64,000 nucleotides of DNA from Sphingomonas sp. ATCC 31555. GTDB taxonomy: Bacteria; Pseudomonadota; Alphaproteobacteria; Sphingomonadales; Sphingomonadaceae. The notes under the pieces were generated by a model. It was not told the DNA's origin. It worked only from the letters and a program-made list of their open reading frames with translations, and did not search any database. The stretch is from positions 1 through 64,000 of the forward strand of contig NZ_ALBQ01000007.1 of assembly GCF_000282895.1 (NCBI RefSeq). The letters run 5' to 3'. Made by a program: the position numbers and the translations under genes. Shown piece after piece: positions 38,440 through 46,513 of this stretch; position 1 is the first letter of the stretch; every line of letters starts with the position of its first letter.

Positions 38440-38975
38440 GGTCCTGTCCTTTCCATCGATCAGGCTCATTCCTGATGGGAATTGAAGGGGAGTGCAGACG
38501 CCGCGATCCAGCTAAAAAACGGAGGGTCCGCGTGGCGGAAACCGTAGGCGCAGCCGGTTTTTTGCTTGATCGTGCAAGGCGGCCAGCGCCCATTTTCCCA
38601 TCAATACAGGAATAGCCAATCGAAGGACGGCAATCACAATCGCGCGGCATCGATTTCGCGCCCAACAGGAATGCCGACGCGACAAGAGGAAGGTCGTTCA
38701 AGCCGCAACCACCGAGCCGAATTGAGATGGCAGGCAGCTTTGGAAATGAGATGACGGTGCCGATCACGCCTCTGCGGCCCTTTGGGCTGGACGCTACGGC
38801 CGCGTTCGTCGATGAAAATCGCTATCAGCAAGCACGAACGTGGCCATTTGAGCGCGACGGAAACCGCTTGCTCCTCTCGGGAGCATCGCGACGCGTAGCG
38901 CCGCGTCCGACGGAGCGGCTAAGTGCCTCGGGGTGGGATTTTGTCCTGTGGGTTCGTCTAGGCCGTTCTGCGCCG
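38440..38975. other. Non-coding stretch between ssb and the wHTH gene
   Basis: About 535 bases with no credible gene; weak overlapping ORFs lack ribosome-binding sites. A possible intrinsic terminator, AAACC-GTA-GGC-GCA-GCC-GGTTT followed by a T6 run, lies at 38539-38563 on the plus strand. That strand has no gene ending there, so it may end an unseen small RNA. Otherwise nothing recognised. Confidence 0.4.
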
Positions 38976-39812
38976 TCAGGCGTTAGAGCGTTGGCCGACT
39001 AGGCCAACTCCATCTGCCCTTAGATTATATGAATCTAGGAGCGGTTGACCATTTTTTTGAGACTCTTGCTTCTCGAGCGCAATGGCAAGGCTGTCCAACA
39101 CCCGGCGCAGACCGTCGTCCTCGATCTCCTCAGCCACCACCTGTCGCGGCGTCCGCCAAAGGCGCATCGTCTCGATTTCTTCGATGCGGTCGATCTCGCG
39201 TTGCACAACATCGTCGGGGAGCGGAACGGGACGCAGGAAGCGCGGAAGAAATCGAGCAAGCCGATTGGGAAAGCTCATGCGATAGACGTTCGACGTCTGC
39301 GCATTGCGGGCCTTGGGACGATCAGCGGGCGGATCGATCGGCACGCAGCGGCGCTGCTTCTCGATCAAGCCCATCGTGGCGAGGATCGAAAGGCCCCGCC
39401 CGACGCTCGCACGAGACAGGCCGCTTGCAGCCTCGATCCACTCCCAGGTCGGAAACACCTTGCCAGCGCACGTCCGGGCCAAGGTGGTAAGCTGCTCGAA
39501 CACGCGCACGGCTGCCGGCGTTATCAGCGTCACAAGCCGCTCGTCTTCGGTGAGTTGTCGCCCCTCGGCGCGCGCCAGCCTGCGCACGGCATTCTTGCGC
39601 TTCAGCAGCTCGACGGCCTTCTTGTAGAGCCGGTCGGTCTCGCCTTTGGCATAGCTATAGAAGAAGTCGTCCTCGAACGTGCCCGCCTTGCGGCTGTTCG
39701 GGTGGACATGCGCCCGTGTCGGATTTGCAGACCCCGATCGCGATCGTGGGCGCGCCCGCTCGATGCGGTCGAGCGCCATGAAGCTCGCCTTCGCGAGTGA
39801 AACAGCTCCCAT
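38976..39812 (-). CDS. Winged-helix replication-associated protein
   Basis: 278 residues; GGGGACGGAAG precedes the ATG. Basic N-terminus, coiled region FYSYAKGETDRLYKKAVELLKRKNAVRRL, then a winged helix (about residues 100-160) with FPTWEWIEAASGLSRASVGRGLSILATMGLIEKQRRC. The C-terminal part is charged. Proteins of this plan accompany RepA on sphingomonad-like plasmids and are likely replication or copy-control factors. It is encoded on the same strand as repA and downstream of it, with the iterons of the left cluster between the two. Confidence 0.65.
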   Translation of the reverse strand: MGAVSLAKASFMALDRIERARPRSRSGSANPTRAHVHPNSRKAGTFEDDFFYSYAKGETDRLYKKAVELLKRKNAVRRLARAEGRQLTEDERLVTLITPAAVRVFEQLTTLARTCAGKVFPTWEWIEAASGLSRASVGRGLSILATMGLIEKQRRCVPIDPPADRPKARNAQTSNVYRMSFPNRLARFLPRFLRPVPLPDDVVQREIDRIEEIETMRLWRTPRQVVAEEIEDDGLRRVLDSLAIALEKQESQKNGQPLLDSYNLRADGVGLVGQRSNA

Positions 39813-39961
39813 CTTCCGTCCCCTTCGTGGGGCCGGGACCAGGCAAAACTAGAGCGTGGCGCGAAGCGCGCTCCCTTGAACCAAGGCTCGGGAACGAGTA
39901 TGAGGGGGGTGTCTTACGTCCCGATCGATGCTTGCAGGCATCGCTCATCACGTTCCAGGGT

Positions 39962-39981
39962 GCCCGGCCTTCGTGCCGGGC
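39962..39981. terminator. Stem-loop upstream of the wHTH gene
   Basis: GCCCGGC and GCCGGGC with a 6-base loop. It may end the repA transcript from the right or insulate the iteron array. No strong T-run. Confidence 0.35.
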
Positions 39982-40084
39982 ATTCGTTTATGTGGTCACG
40001 GCCGCTCCCTGATGGCCGATCGCAGAATGCTCCCGGCACTCCGATATTTTTGGCGAATTACGCGGAGGGGCGAAACAGTTGAAG

Positions 40085-40209
40085 TTCGTGCTTTCGACGA
40101 CCGACTCCAACAAAAGTTCGTGCTTTCGCTGACCGTTGCCGATCGCGTTCGTGCTATTGGCGACCGCGCTTCGTGCTTTGGCCGACCCTACTTCGTGCTA
40201 TCGCTGACC
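40085..40209 (+). repeat. Iteron array, left of repA (5 copies)
   Basis: Five 18-base units of consensus TTCGTGCTTTCGNNGACC start at 40085, 40117, 40148, 40170 and 40192, with variation in the centre (for example TTCGTGCTATTGGCGACC). All point the same way with spacings of 32, 31, 22 and 22 bases, the last three near integral helical turns. Together with the units on the other side of repA they mark the plasmid origin and RepA-binding sites. Confidence 0.85.
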
Positions 40210-40261
40210 GAAGGGCGGCAACGCCGCTTAGTTGATTCGCGAAGTCGAACTGATGAAGAGG

Positions 40262-41122
40262 TCAGGCACTTGCCAAGAGGGGGCGGGGAGTAATCTTGAC
40301 CCGTCCAGCTCCGGCGTTGCGTCGCGATCGCCCTTTTTCAGATGTCGCGGCATGTTCGAGCAAATCGAAGGTGAAGCCGGGAATGCTGTTTTCGTCGGCT
40401 ATTCGTTTAAGCTCGTAGCGGAAATGCTTGAGCGAGCTTTGATAGCCGAGTTGTAAGCGCAGCTCGTCAAGATCGACATCGACAGCACCATGCACACAGG
40501 CAGAGCGCGCAACCTCGTAAAGCCGCCGCTCGATGGGACCGAGCTGGAAATAGCTGGGAGCATAGTCGAGCACACGCCGGTCTCGCAAAATGGCACGGTA
40601 TAGCCAATCGCACAGCCGTACCTTGACGGCTTTCAGCCGCTTATCGCCAGTTTTGGTCTTGGTGTAATGAAGCTGGGCCTCGGACAGCCACGAGAAAAAG
40701 CCGGCCTGGCCCTCGCCACCAGCCTCGATGTTGGTCTTGATCTGCGTGCCCTGCAGCCGCTCCAATGCGTCCGACAGGCGAGCGTAGGATCGCGCCGATC
40801 CATTGACGCCAGTGACGCGGAATAGATCATGAGCCGTGAAGTAGAAGTCTTGCGACACGCCGACACCGGCTTCCAGTTTCGCCACCATCAGGCTGGCGAT
40901 ATAGAGCAGCACTTCCTTGTCATAGATCGTCGCGACGCCTTTGGAAGTGGCAACGATTTCGATTGAAACCGTATCGGTCTTATAGGCGAGCGGTTTTGTC
41001 CATTTCCCTTTGCTCAGTGCGAAGAACGGGAAAGCCATCAGCGAACGCTCGCCGCGCACCTCGGTCAGCAACGGACTGTCGAGCGCGAAAAGATCGCCCT
41101 GGATCGAACCGGCGTCATTCAT
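40262..41122 (-). CDS. repA: RepA replication initiator
   Basis: 286 residues. RSLMAFPFFALSKGKWTKPLAYKTDTVSIEIVATSKGVATIYDKEVLLYIASLM is the conserved opening of the replication-initiator-A family; FYFTAHDLFRVTGVNGSARSYARLSDALERLQGTQIKT and RDRRVLDYAPSYFQLGPIERRLYEVAR follow, the paired winged helices that bind iterons. Iterons flank the gene on both sides, one of them within 50 bases of its start, so RepA probably represses its own transcription as well as initiating replication. Confidence 0.92.
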   Translation of the reverse strand: MNDAGSIQGDLFALDSPLLTEVRGERSLMAFPFFALSKGKWTKPLAYKTDTVSIEIVATSKGVATIYDKEVLLYIASLMVAKLEAGVGVSQDFYFTAHDLFRVTGVNGSARSYARLSDALERLQGTQIKTNIEAGGEGQAGFFSWLSEAQLHYTKTKTGDKRLKAVKVRLCDWLYRAILRDRRVLDYAPSYFQLGPIERRLYEVARSACVHGAVDVDLDELRLQLGYQSSLKHFRYELKRIADENSIPGFTFDLLEHAATSEKGRSRRNAGAGRVKITPRPLLASA

Positions 41123-41151
41123 GGTAGGGCGGCCCCCGTCCGAAGGCGATC

Positions 41152-41283
41152 GGTCGGTGAAAGCACGAAGATGGGGTGCGGAATCGTCCGCATCCCTCCA
41201 ATCGCCTCGCCACAGGCCGCAAAGTTCATGCTTTCGATGACCGTTTGCAGCGCGCGCCGTGTGCCTTCGTGCTTTTGGCGACC
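41152..41283. repeat. Iteron copies upstream of repA (3 copies)
   Basis: GGTCGGTGAAAGCACGAA at 41152-41169 (inverted), TTCATGCTTTCGATGACC at 41225-41242 and TTCGTGCTTTTGGCGACC at 41266-41283. They share the consensus of the left array but are spaced widely and include one in reverse, as expected for operator-type sites at a rep promoter. Confidence 0.8.
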
Positions 41284-41295
41284 GAAGCTGCCGGC

Positions 41296-41422
41296 GTGTC
41301 TCTTAAACGATCGTTTTTGAAGCGACTTCATGTGAGACACCGATAGCAGCAATCGGCCTTGTCTCAAAACGCTTTCGCAAAATGCTCGCGGCATGATAGG
41401 GGTCGCGGATGAGTTTTGAGAC
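41296..41422. promoter_or_regulatory. Candidate res site of the resolvase
   Basis: Two inverted-repeat subsites precede the resolvase gene: GTGTCTC (41296-41302) with GAGACAC (41334-41340), and GTCTCAAAAC (41361-41370) with GTTTTGAGAC (41413-41422). AAACGATCGTTT (41305-41316) is a perfect palindrome within the first. The sharing of TGTCTC/GAGACA ends suggests repeated binding of one dimeric protein, as at res sites used to resolve plasmid dimers. Confidence 0.55.
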
Positions 41423-41428
41423 TGATCA

Positions 41429-42052
41429 ATGCTAATCGGGTATGCGCGCGTATCGACAGCGGAGCAGGATCTGACGCCCCAGCTGGTGGCGCTGAAGGAA
41501 GCTGGCTGCGATCGCACTTTCTCGGACAAGGCATCTGGCGCCAAGGCGAACCGCACTGGCCTGGCCGAAGCATTGTCGCACGCTCGCGAGGGGGACGTGC
41601 TGGTCGTATGGAAGCTCGATCGCCTTGGCAGGACGATGAAGGGACTGGTCGATCTTGCGGTCGAGCTGGCAGATCGCGGCATCGGCCTCCGATCCATCAC
41701 CGATGGCATCGACACAGCAGGGACGGCGGGGAAGCTCGTCTTTCACATCATGGCTGCGATGGCCGAGATGGAACGCGACCTCGTGCGCGAGCGAACGACG
41801 GCCGCGCTCATCGTCGCGCGTAGCGAGGGCCGGGTAGGCGGGCGCAAGAAGGTCATGACGCCCAAGCGGATCGAGGCCGCGCGAAAGCTCTTGGCATCGG
41901 GCATGTCCGCCCGTGAGATCGCACCAACGATCGGTGTGTCGGTGGCGACGTTGTACCGCCATCTGCCTGCCCCCGAACAAGAGGCGATAAGCGCGGAAGA
42001 AATGGAACGGGATGGCGCGGCAGGCGCGTCGCCCAGCAAGCCTATGAAGTGA
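41429..42052 (+). CDS. Serine resolvase/invertase
   Basis: 207 residues. YARVSTAEQDL contains the nucleophilic Ser9; GDVLVVWKLDRLGRTMK and HIMAAMAEMERDLVRERT complete the catalytic domain with its long E helix. The C-terminal HTH is MSAREIAPTIGVSVATLYRHLP (about residues 161-182), with a 20-residue tail. Size and layout are of Tn3/plasmid resolvases; the location beside repA favours multimer resolution over transposition. No transposase gene is nearby. Confidence 0.92.
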   Translation: MLIGYARVSTAEQDLTPQLVALKEAGCDRTFSDKASGAKANRTGLAEALSHAREGDVLVVWKLDRLGRTMKGLVDLAVELADRGIGLRSITDGIDTAGTAGKLVFHIMAAMAEMERDLVRERTTAALIVARSEGRVGGRKKVMTPKRIEAARKLLASGMSAREIAPTIGVSVATLYRHLPAPEQEAISAEEMERDGAAGASPSKPMK

Positions 42053-42201
42053 ACGATGAGACTGGCCTCGCTAGTCGAAGCATTGTCGCGATCACGAAGG
42101 ATCATCCGGAAGCGGAGATCGTCATGAGCGATGGGGAAGCCGGCACGTCGATCGATGCGGCCACGGACTTGGCGAGCATCGCCGCCGCGCCGCAATCCTG
42201 A
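42049..42201 (+). CDS. Possible 50-residue ORF with arsH-like tail
   Basis: The GTG overlaps the resolvase stop. The product ends EAGTSIDAATDLASIAAAPQS, very like the last residues of the ArsH protein at 55.5 kb ([21 protein letters not shown]), and the DNA is similar over about 65 bases (42137-42201 with 55455-55520). It may be the trace of a second arsH gene or a shared recombination end rather than a working gene. Confidence 0.35.
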   Translation: MNDETGLASRSIVAITKDHPEAEIVMSDGEAGTSIDAATDLASIAAAPQS

Positions 42202-42301
42202 TCGCGCCCCTTTCCCGCTTTCGATCAAGATTTGGGAAGGTTTGACGCGTCTCAGAAAGCGCAACCTCCCCATTTATGGGACAACGAAGGTTAACCGACG
42301 C

Positions 42302-42709
42302 TTAGGATCGATCGAAGGTCGTCAGGATCGGACACGGGCCGTCGAAGCCATTACCGCATTCGTCGGCTAAATGTTGAAGAGACGCGCGCGCGCGATTGAG
42401 TTCCTTGATTTTTATGTCCAAGGCAGCAATCTGCTCGCGGGCAAGCTGGCGCGCCTGCGCACGATCATCGGTCGCGTTCAGCACGAGCAGGTCACCTATC
42501 TGTTCAAGTCTGAATCCCGCGGCCTGAGCCGAGCGGATGAAGCGAAGCCGGCGCACATCTTCGGGCCCATAGCGCCTGACCCCGCCGCTCGATCCGGCTC
42601 CCTGAGGACGTTGGGGCGTGTCGAGGAGTCCGCGTCGCTGATAATAGCGAACCGTCTCGACGCCGACGCCACCCTCACGCGCTAAACCGGCAATCGTGAG
42701 GGATACCAT
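42302..42709 (-). CDS. MerR-family metal-responsive regulator
   Basis: 135 residues. LTIAGLAREGGVGVETVRYYQRRGLL is the N-terminal HTH, with a second wing element GGVRRYGPEDVRRLRFIRSAQ; a coiled dimer helix (RAQARQLAREQIAALDIKIKELNRA) follows. The C-terminus has ECGNGFDGPCPIL, keeping two of the three Cys of mercury-type MerR, while the Cys normally preceding the dimer helix is absent (LLVLNATDD). So it is Hg-like in form but with altered metal binding. Divergent from the glutaredoxin-MauE gene with a MerR-type promoter between. Confidence 0.85.
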   Translation of the reverse strand: MVSLTIAGLAREGGVGVETVRYYQRRGLLDTPQRPQGAGSSGGVRRYGPEDVRRLRFIRSAQAAGFRLEQIGDLLVLNATDDRAQARQLAREQIAALDIKIKELNRARASLQHLADECGNGFDGPCPILTTFDRS

Positions 42710-42711
42710 GC

Positions 42712-42743
42712 TTGACTCCGTACTATACTACAGACCCCATATA
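42712..42743 (+). promoter_or_regulatory. MerR-type operator/promoter
   Basis: TTGACTCCGTACTATACTAC begins with a -35 hexamer and the dyad half CTCCGTA known from mer operators (TTGACTCCGTACATGAGTAC); the other half is degenerate. A CATATA -10-like hexamer follows after a long spacer of about 19-20 bases, the spacing that MerR proteins correct by twisting DNA. It would drive the group at 42770-44141. Confidence 0.65.
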
Positions 42744-42769
42744 GGGGTCGCGAGAACACGGAGAAGACG

Positions 42770-43537
42770 ATGGCGACCGCGGCCCCCAAAAGCGCGATAA
42801 TCTACCGGATGGTGATGCCGGAGCACACCTGCCCCTATGGTCTGAAGGCGAAGGATCTGCTTCGGCGACAGGGTTATGAGGTCGAGGACCACTGGCTGCG
42901 CACGCGGGAGGAAACTGACGCCTTCAAGGCGAAGCACGGGGTCAAGACGACGCCGCAAACCTTCATCGGGGGCGAGCGGGTAGGAGGCTATGACGACCTG
43001 CGCCGTTTCTTCGGCAAGGCAGTGCGCGATCCCAAGGCCGTCACCTACCGCCCGGTGATCGCGGTGTTCGCTATGACGGCACTGATGGCGCTGGCCGCTA
43101 GCTACGCCGCGTTCGGTACGCCCGTCACGGTGCGCGCGGGAGAGTGGTTCATCGCCTTCTCGATGTGCGTGCTCGCGATGCTCAAGCTCCAGAACGTCGA
43201 GAGCTTTTCGAGCATGTTCCTCAACTACGACCTACTTGCCAAGCGATGGGTGCCCTATTCCTATATCTACCCCTACGCGGAGGGTCTGGCGGGCGTTCTG
43301 ATGGCGGCGGGTGCATTGACCTGGCTCTCGGTGCCGGTCGCGCTCGTCATCGGCACGATCGGTGCGGTGTCGGTCATCAAGGCCGTCTATATCGACAAGC
43401 GCGAGCTGAAGTGCGCCTGTGTCGGCGGAGACAGCAACGTGCCGCTCGGCTTCCTGTCGCTCACCGAGAACGTGATGATGGTCGCGATGGCGATCTGGAT
43501 GATTGCCGCGCCAGCAGCGCTCTCGATGGCGCATTGA
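42770..43537 (+). CDS. Glutaredoxin-MauE/DoxX fusion membrane protein
   Basis: 255 residues. Residues 1-90 form a glutaredoxin domain with CPYG (21-24), cis-Pro TTPQTF and GGYDDL. Residues 95-255 form four membrane helices of the MauE/DoxX type, with a CACVGG motif in a loop. The fusion would couple cytosolic thiol reduction to membrane redox chemistry; its partner is unknown. It is under the MerR-type promoter, so its expression should follow thiophilic metals. Confidence 0.8.
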   Translation: MATAAPKSAIIYRMVMPEHTCPYGLKAKDLLRRQGYEVEDHWLRTREETDAFKAKHGVKTTPQTFIGGERVGGYDDLRRFFGKAVRDPKAVTYRPVIAVFAMTALMALAASYAAFGTPVTVRAGEWFIAFSMCVLAMLKLQNVESFSSMFLNYDLLAKRWVPYSYIYPYAEGLAGVLMAAGALTWLSVPVALVIGTIGAVSVIKAVYIDKRELKCACVGGDSNVPLGFLSLTENVMMVAMAIWMIAAPAALSMAH

Positions 43538-43546
43538 CATCGAACG

Positions 43547-43903
43547 GTGATCGGGATCGATAAGCCTGTGGAGCGTCGATTGAACCGCCTTGCCCGCCCG
43601 CTTCGCCTGGCGGTGCTGACCATGCTGGCGGTGATGCTTGTCCTGCACCTCGGCCCGATCTGCGAGGCCGTGGCGAACGCCGCGCCGGTCGCATCCGAGA
43701 TGGCCGATTGCGAGGGAAGTCACAAACCCACGAAGGCCCCGCAACAAGCAGCCTGCTCGACGCCCTGCATGGCAGTTCAGAGTGAAGCGTTGGCGCAGAC
43801 CGGACCTAACGCTCCGATCCGCATCGCGCTCAAACCACTACCTGTTGCGGGATTGATGGGAATGCCCGTTCCGCCTGCAACACCCCCTCCGCGAGCTGTG
43901 TGA
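43547..43903 (+). CDS. Small secreted or anchored protein with Cys pairs
   Basis: 118 residues from a GTG; a second GTG at 43568 is possible. One hydrophobic signal/anchor (LRLAVLTMLAVMLVLHLGPICEA), then a chain with DCEGSH and ACSTPCMAV, four Cys in total, and a Pro-rich Met-containing tail. No family recognised. Placement between the MauE fusion and a Cys-rich peptide suggests a periplasmic thiol/metal role. Confidence 0.5.
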   Translation: MIGIDKPVERRLNRLARPLRLAVLTMLAVMLVLHLGPICEAVANAAPVASEMADCEGSHKPTKAPQQAACSTPCMAVQSEALAQTGPNAPIRIALKPLPVAGLMGMPVPPATPPPRAV

Positions 43904-43943
43904 CGATCCGAACTACCCACACATTCAATCGACGGAGTTACCA

Positions 43944-44141
43944 ATGACCAAGTTCAAGTTGATCGGCGCTGCCCTGGCGCTGGCGATCCCCGGCGTTGCA
44001 TTCGCGGCCGATGCCGGCTGCTGCGGCGCGGACAAGACCTGCTGCAAGGACGGCAGCGACTGCTGCAAGAAGGATTGCTGCGCGGACATGAAGAAGGGCG
44101 GCGATCACGCTGGCCACGACATGTCGGGCATGAAGCACTGA
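43944..44141 (+). CDS. Cys-rich small periplasmic metal-binding peptide
   Basis: 65 residues. The signal peptide ends AFAAD. The mature 43 residues hold ten Cys in CC pairs (GCCGADKTCCKDGSDCCKKDCCADMKK) and a His/Met tail (GDHAGHDMSGMKH). The Cys-pair pattern resembles metallothionein-like scavengers, but exported; the tail resembles the copper-binding repeats of CopB downstream. Probable function is binding thiophilic metal (Cu, Hg, Cd or As) outside the cytosol. Confidence 0.75.
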   Translation: MTKFKLIGAALALAIPGVAFAADAGCCGADKTCCKDGSDCCKKDCCADMKKGGDHAGHDMSGMKH

Positions 44142-44151
44142 TCTGACGGCG

Positions 44152-44177
44152 GGCGGGAGCGGTTCATCGCTCCCGCC
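44152..44177. terminator. Bidirectional hairpin between convergent genes
   Basis: GGCGGGAGCG and CGCTCCCGCC with a GTTCAT loop, a 10-bp perfect stem, between the Cys-rich peptide gene and the DUF411 gene. Confidence 0.6.
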
Positions 44178-44183
44178 AGCTAC

Positions 44184-44633
44184 CTAACCATGCCGGGCAT
44201 AGACGCGGCGACCGCCCGGGCCGAACGCGATGACGGAGAAGGGCTGGGCCTTCATGCCCGCTACCTCCATGCCGGGCGACCCGAGCGGCATCCCGCCGAC
44301 TGCCAGCCCACTGACGCCTTTGGGACGCTGCGCCAGAACGCGCTTCATGTCAGCGATCGGAACATGGCCCTCGAAGGCCATGCCGTCGACGATGGCGGTA
44401 TGACAGGATAGCTGATCCGCCGGGACGCCGACGCGACGCTGCAAAGCGCCGCGATTGGCATCGTCGATGATCCGCACCTTGCGGCCGAACTGCTGGCGGA
44501 CCTGCTCAGCCCACTTCTCGCAGCAACCACACCCCGGATCGCGGTGCATGGCAATGTCGGCTGCGGCCATCGCGGTCGCGGGAAGCCCCATCAACAAGGC
44601 GGCTATCGCAGCACGAAAAGGTCGGCTCATCAT
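44184..44633 (-). CDS. DUF411 metal-binding protein
   Basis: 149 residues. The signal peptide ends MAAA. AMHRDPGCGCCEKW is the DUF411 signature with the CxCC metal site, and LSCHTAIVDGMAFEGHVP is the second conserved block. DUF411 proteins occur in copper and silver resistance clusters (CopG-type), where they act in the periplasm. Last gene of the copper transcript. Confidence 0.88.
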   Translation of the reverse strand: MMSRPFRAAIAALLMGLPATAMAAADIAMHRDPGCGCCEKWAEQVRQQFGRKVRIIDDANRGALQRRVGVPADQLSCHTAIVDGMAFEGHVPIADMKRVLAQRPKGVSGLAVGGMPLGSPGMEVAGMKAQPFSVIAFGPGGRRVYARHG

Positions 44634-44682
44634 CGGCTCTCCAATAGCTGACTTGTGTCGCCCAAAGGCGAGGGCGGGTCGG

Positions 44683-45063
44683 TTACTGCGGGTTCTTGCC
44701 CATTTTGCGAAGCATGGCGTTCAACGTCGCGATCTCACGGTTCTGGCTGTCGATCGTCTTCTGCGCCTCACGACGGATTTCCGCATTCCGGGTACTGCGA
44801 AGTGCCGTCTGCGACATCGTGATCGCGCCGCGGTGATGCTCGATCATCTGACGAATCCACGTCTCGCCGGCGTCGGCACCCTTTGCCGCCATCATCCGCT
44901 CGTGCATCTTCATCATGTCGGGGCCGTAGGGATTGGCCGCGCTCGGCTGCATCATGCCTGCATGGTTCATTCCCTGATGATCCATCCCCTGATGCCCGGT
45001 CTGCTGCGCCAATGCCGGGGCGGCGGCGAACAGGGCGGCGGTCATGATCGCGATTGTCTTCAT
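44683..45063 (-). CDS. DUF305 protein (secreted)
   Basis: 126 residues from the ATG at 45063; in-frame starts up to 45129 lie before the signal peptide. Signal ends ALAQQ, then a His/Met-rich segment (GHQGMDHQGMNHAGMM) and the DUF305 core TWIRQMIEHHRGAITMSQ, with a C-terminal helix. DUF305 domains are ferritin-like four-helix units often found with copper proteins; the Met/His segment supports copper binding. Confidence 0.85.
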   Translation of the reverse strand: MKTIAIMTAALFAAAPALAQQTGHQGMDHQGMNHAGMMQPSAANPYGPDMMKMHERMMAAKGADAGETWIRQMIEHHRGAITMSQTALRSTRNAEIRREAQKTIDSQNREIATLNAMLRKMGKNPQ

Positions 45064-45141
45064 GTCTGATTTCTCCACGTTACCCCCGCCCATGCGAAAA
45101 GGTACGTGCACCAGCACGCCACCCCTCAACCAACGGTAAAT

Positions 45142-45744
45142 CTATCGGACCGGCTGCAAGGTGTTGATGCCGGTGCTCTGATCCGTCTCGGGGGGCGGGG
45201 GCGGCACCTGCCGGTCGCGATAGGAAGGCAGGTCCGGCGCGTTCGGGGGCGTGGGGTTCGCTTCCAGTCGGGCGATCATCCGCTTCATCTGCGTAATTTC
45301 GCGAACCTGGGCGTCGATGATGCCGTCAGCGAGCTTACGCACTTCCGGGTCTTTGATGTGTGCCCGTTCGCTCGTCATGATCGCGATCGAGTGGTGCGGG
45401 ATCATCGCCTTCATGTAGGCAACGTCACCGACTGTGTCCTGGCTGCGGACAAGCCACAGCGCGCCGGTGAACACGATGACGGCGCCTGCCACGATGCCGA
45501 GATTGGCGCGGCGGTTCGGGTACATGCCCCACATGAAACCGAGCATGATGATCGCCATCACGGCACCCATGACGATCGCCATCCACGTCCGGGTCTGACT
45601 GTACTCGACGTGGCTCAGGGCATAGGTGTTCAGGTACATCAACCCGAACATCACGACGGTCGATGTCGCTATCATGGCGGCGAACCGCCCGTAGCTCATG
45701 CCCATCCCGCCACCCTGGCCGGATCGGTGCTGGTCGTGGTCCAT
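45142..45744 (-). CDS. DUF305 protein with N-terminal membrane domain
   Basis: 200 residues; AAAGGAGAA precedes the ATG. A His/Gly start (MDHDQHRSGQGGG) is followed by three membrane helices (AAMIATSTVVMFGLMYLNTY, WMAIVMGAVMAIIMLGFMWG, GIVAGAVIVFTGALWLV) and then the DUF305 core YMKAMIPHHSIAIMTSERA. The tail is Pro-rich. A membrane-tied version of the neighbouring secreted protein, perhaps handing metal to it. Confidence 0.85.
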   Translation of the reverse strand: MDHDQHRSGQGGGMGMSYGRFAAMIATSTVVMFGLMYLNTYALSHVEYSQTRTWMAIVMGAVMAIIMLGFMWGMYPNRRANLGIVAGAVIVFTGALWLVRSQDTVGDVAYMKAMIPHHSIAIMTSERAHIKDPEVRKLADGIIDAQVREITQMKRMIARLEANPTPPNAPDLPSYRDRQVPPPPPETDQSTGINTLQPVR

Positions 45745-45776
45745 CGCTCGTTCTCCTTTGGCACCCCCCAAAGAAA

Positions 45777-46505
45777 CTACGCGGCGGTTCGGGCTGTCCC
45801 TTGCACTTTTCTCCGCCTGCGTCGCGGCCAGCGCATGAACAGGAGGATCGCACCCGCGACGCCGAACACGAGGCCCCCCGCCGCAAAGGCCATCAGCCAC
45901 GGCGTGTTGAAGCGTTCGTGCTCGGTCCAGTCCATGATATGGAGGCCCCAGAAGAAGTCGTAGAGCCGCCACGTTCCGGTACGCACCGAGGTCAGCCGGC
46001 CGGTTTCCGCCGACACGTAGATGCGCGTCGCATCTTTGTCAGGGAACGATGCGCGCCATGCGGGAAGGCTGCCGCGATATTCGGTGCTCGGGCGCTCCAC
46101 CCGCTCCATCGTCGGAACTGCGGGTCCGCCTCGATAGGCCCTGCCGGCGATGGCCGCCGCGGCCCTCATGTCGATCGGTGGGAGCGGCGCAGCCGTCCGG
46201 GCGTCGAGCAACCGGATTTTGCCATCGGCAAGCTGCGCCTCAACGACGGGTCGGCCGAGCAGCATCCGGTGTTGAAGCTGACGGACAGGCACGCCGGCAT
46301 TCGCGAGCAGGGCAGGAACGGGTGCAAAGGTTTGGTCGATCGACAGCGCCGGCTCGGCATTGCGATCGATCCGGTGATCGCCGTGAACCGTGTCGATCGG
46401 CAGCAGGCTCATAATGAGTCCGCTGGTGAACCATACGATCACCTGCGCCCCGATCAGGAGAGCAAGCCAGCGATGGACCTTGCTCGCCCCGATGTGGAGG
46501 CGCAA
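45777..46505 (-). CDS. PepSY-domain membrane protein
   Basis: 242 residues from a TTG 9 bases after the copB stop; no ATG or GTG fits. ASKVHRWLALLIGAQVIVWFTSGLIMSL is the N-terminal PepSY-TM helix; FPDKDATRIYVSAETGRLTSVRTGTWRLYDFFWGLHIMDW and the last helix before an Arg-rich end are also typical. PepSY-TM proteins are linked to membrane electron transfer and iron or copper reduction. It follows copB in the transcript. Confidence 0.85.
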   Translation of the reverse strand: MRLHIGASKVHRWLALLIGAQVIVWFTSGLIMSLLPIDTVHGDHRIDRNAEPALSIDQTFAPVPALLANAGVPVRQLQHRMLLGRPVVEAQLADGKIRLLDARTAAPLPPIDMRAAAAIAGRAYRGGPAVPTMERVERPSTEYRGSLPAWRASFPDKDATRIYVSAETGRLTSVRTGTWRLYDFFWGLHIMDWTEHERFNTPWLMAFAAGGLVFGVAGAILLFMRWPRRRRRKVQGTARTAA

Positions 46506-46513
46506 CCGCGGGC

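Noticed and set aside
38727..39002. 91-codon ORF downstream of ssb region
   Set aside because: No ribosome-binding site and no recognisable composition; it overlaps the 3' end of the wHTH gene on the other strand.
40085..40209. Considered as a CRISPR array
   Set aside because: Units are 18 bases at 22-32 base steps with no proper spacers and no cas gene; they recur in reverse beside repA, so they are iterons.
42712..42743. Considered as proof of a mercury (mer) operon
   Set aside because: The promoter is mer-like but no merA, merT or merP gene is present and MerR lacks one of the three Hg-binding Cys.
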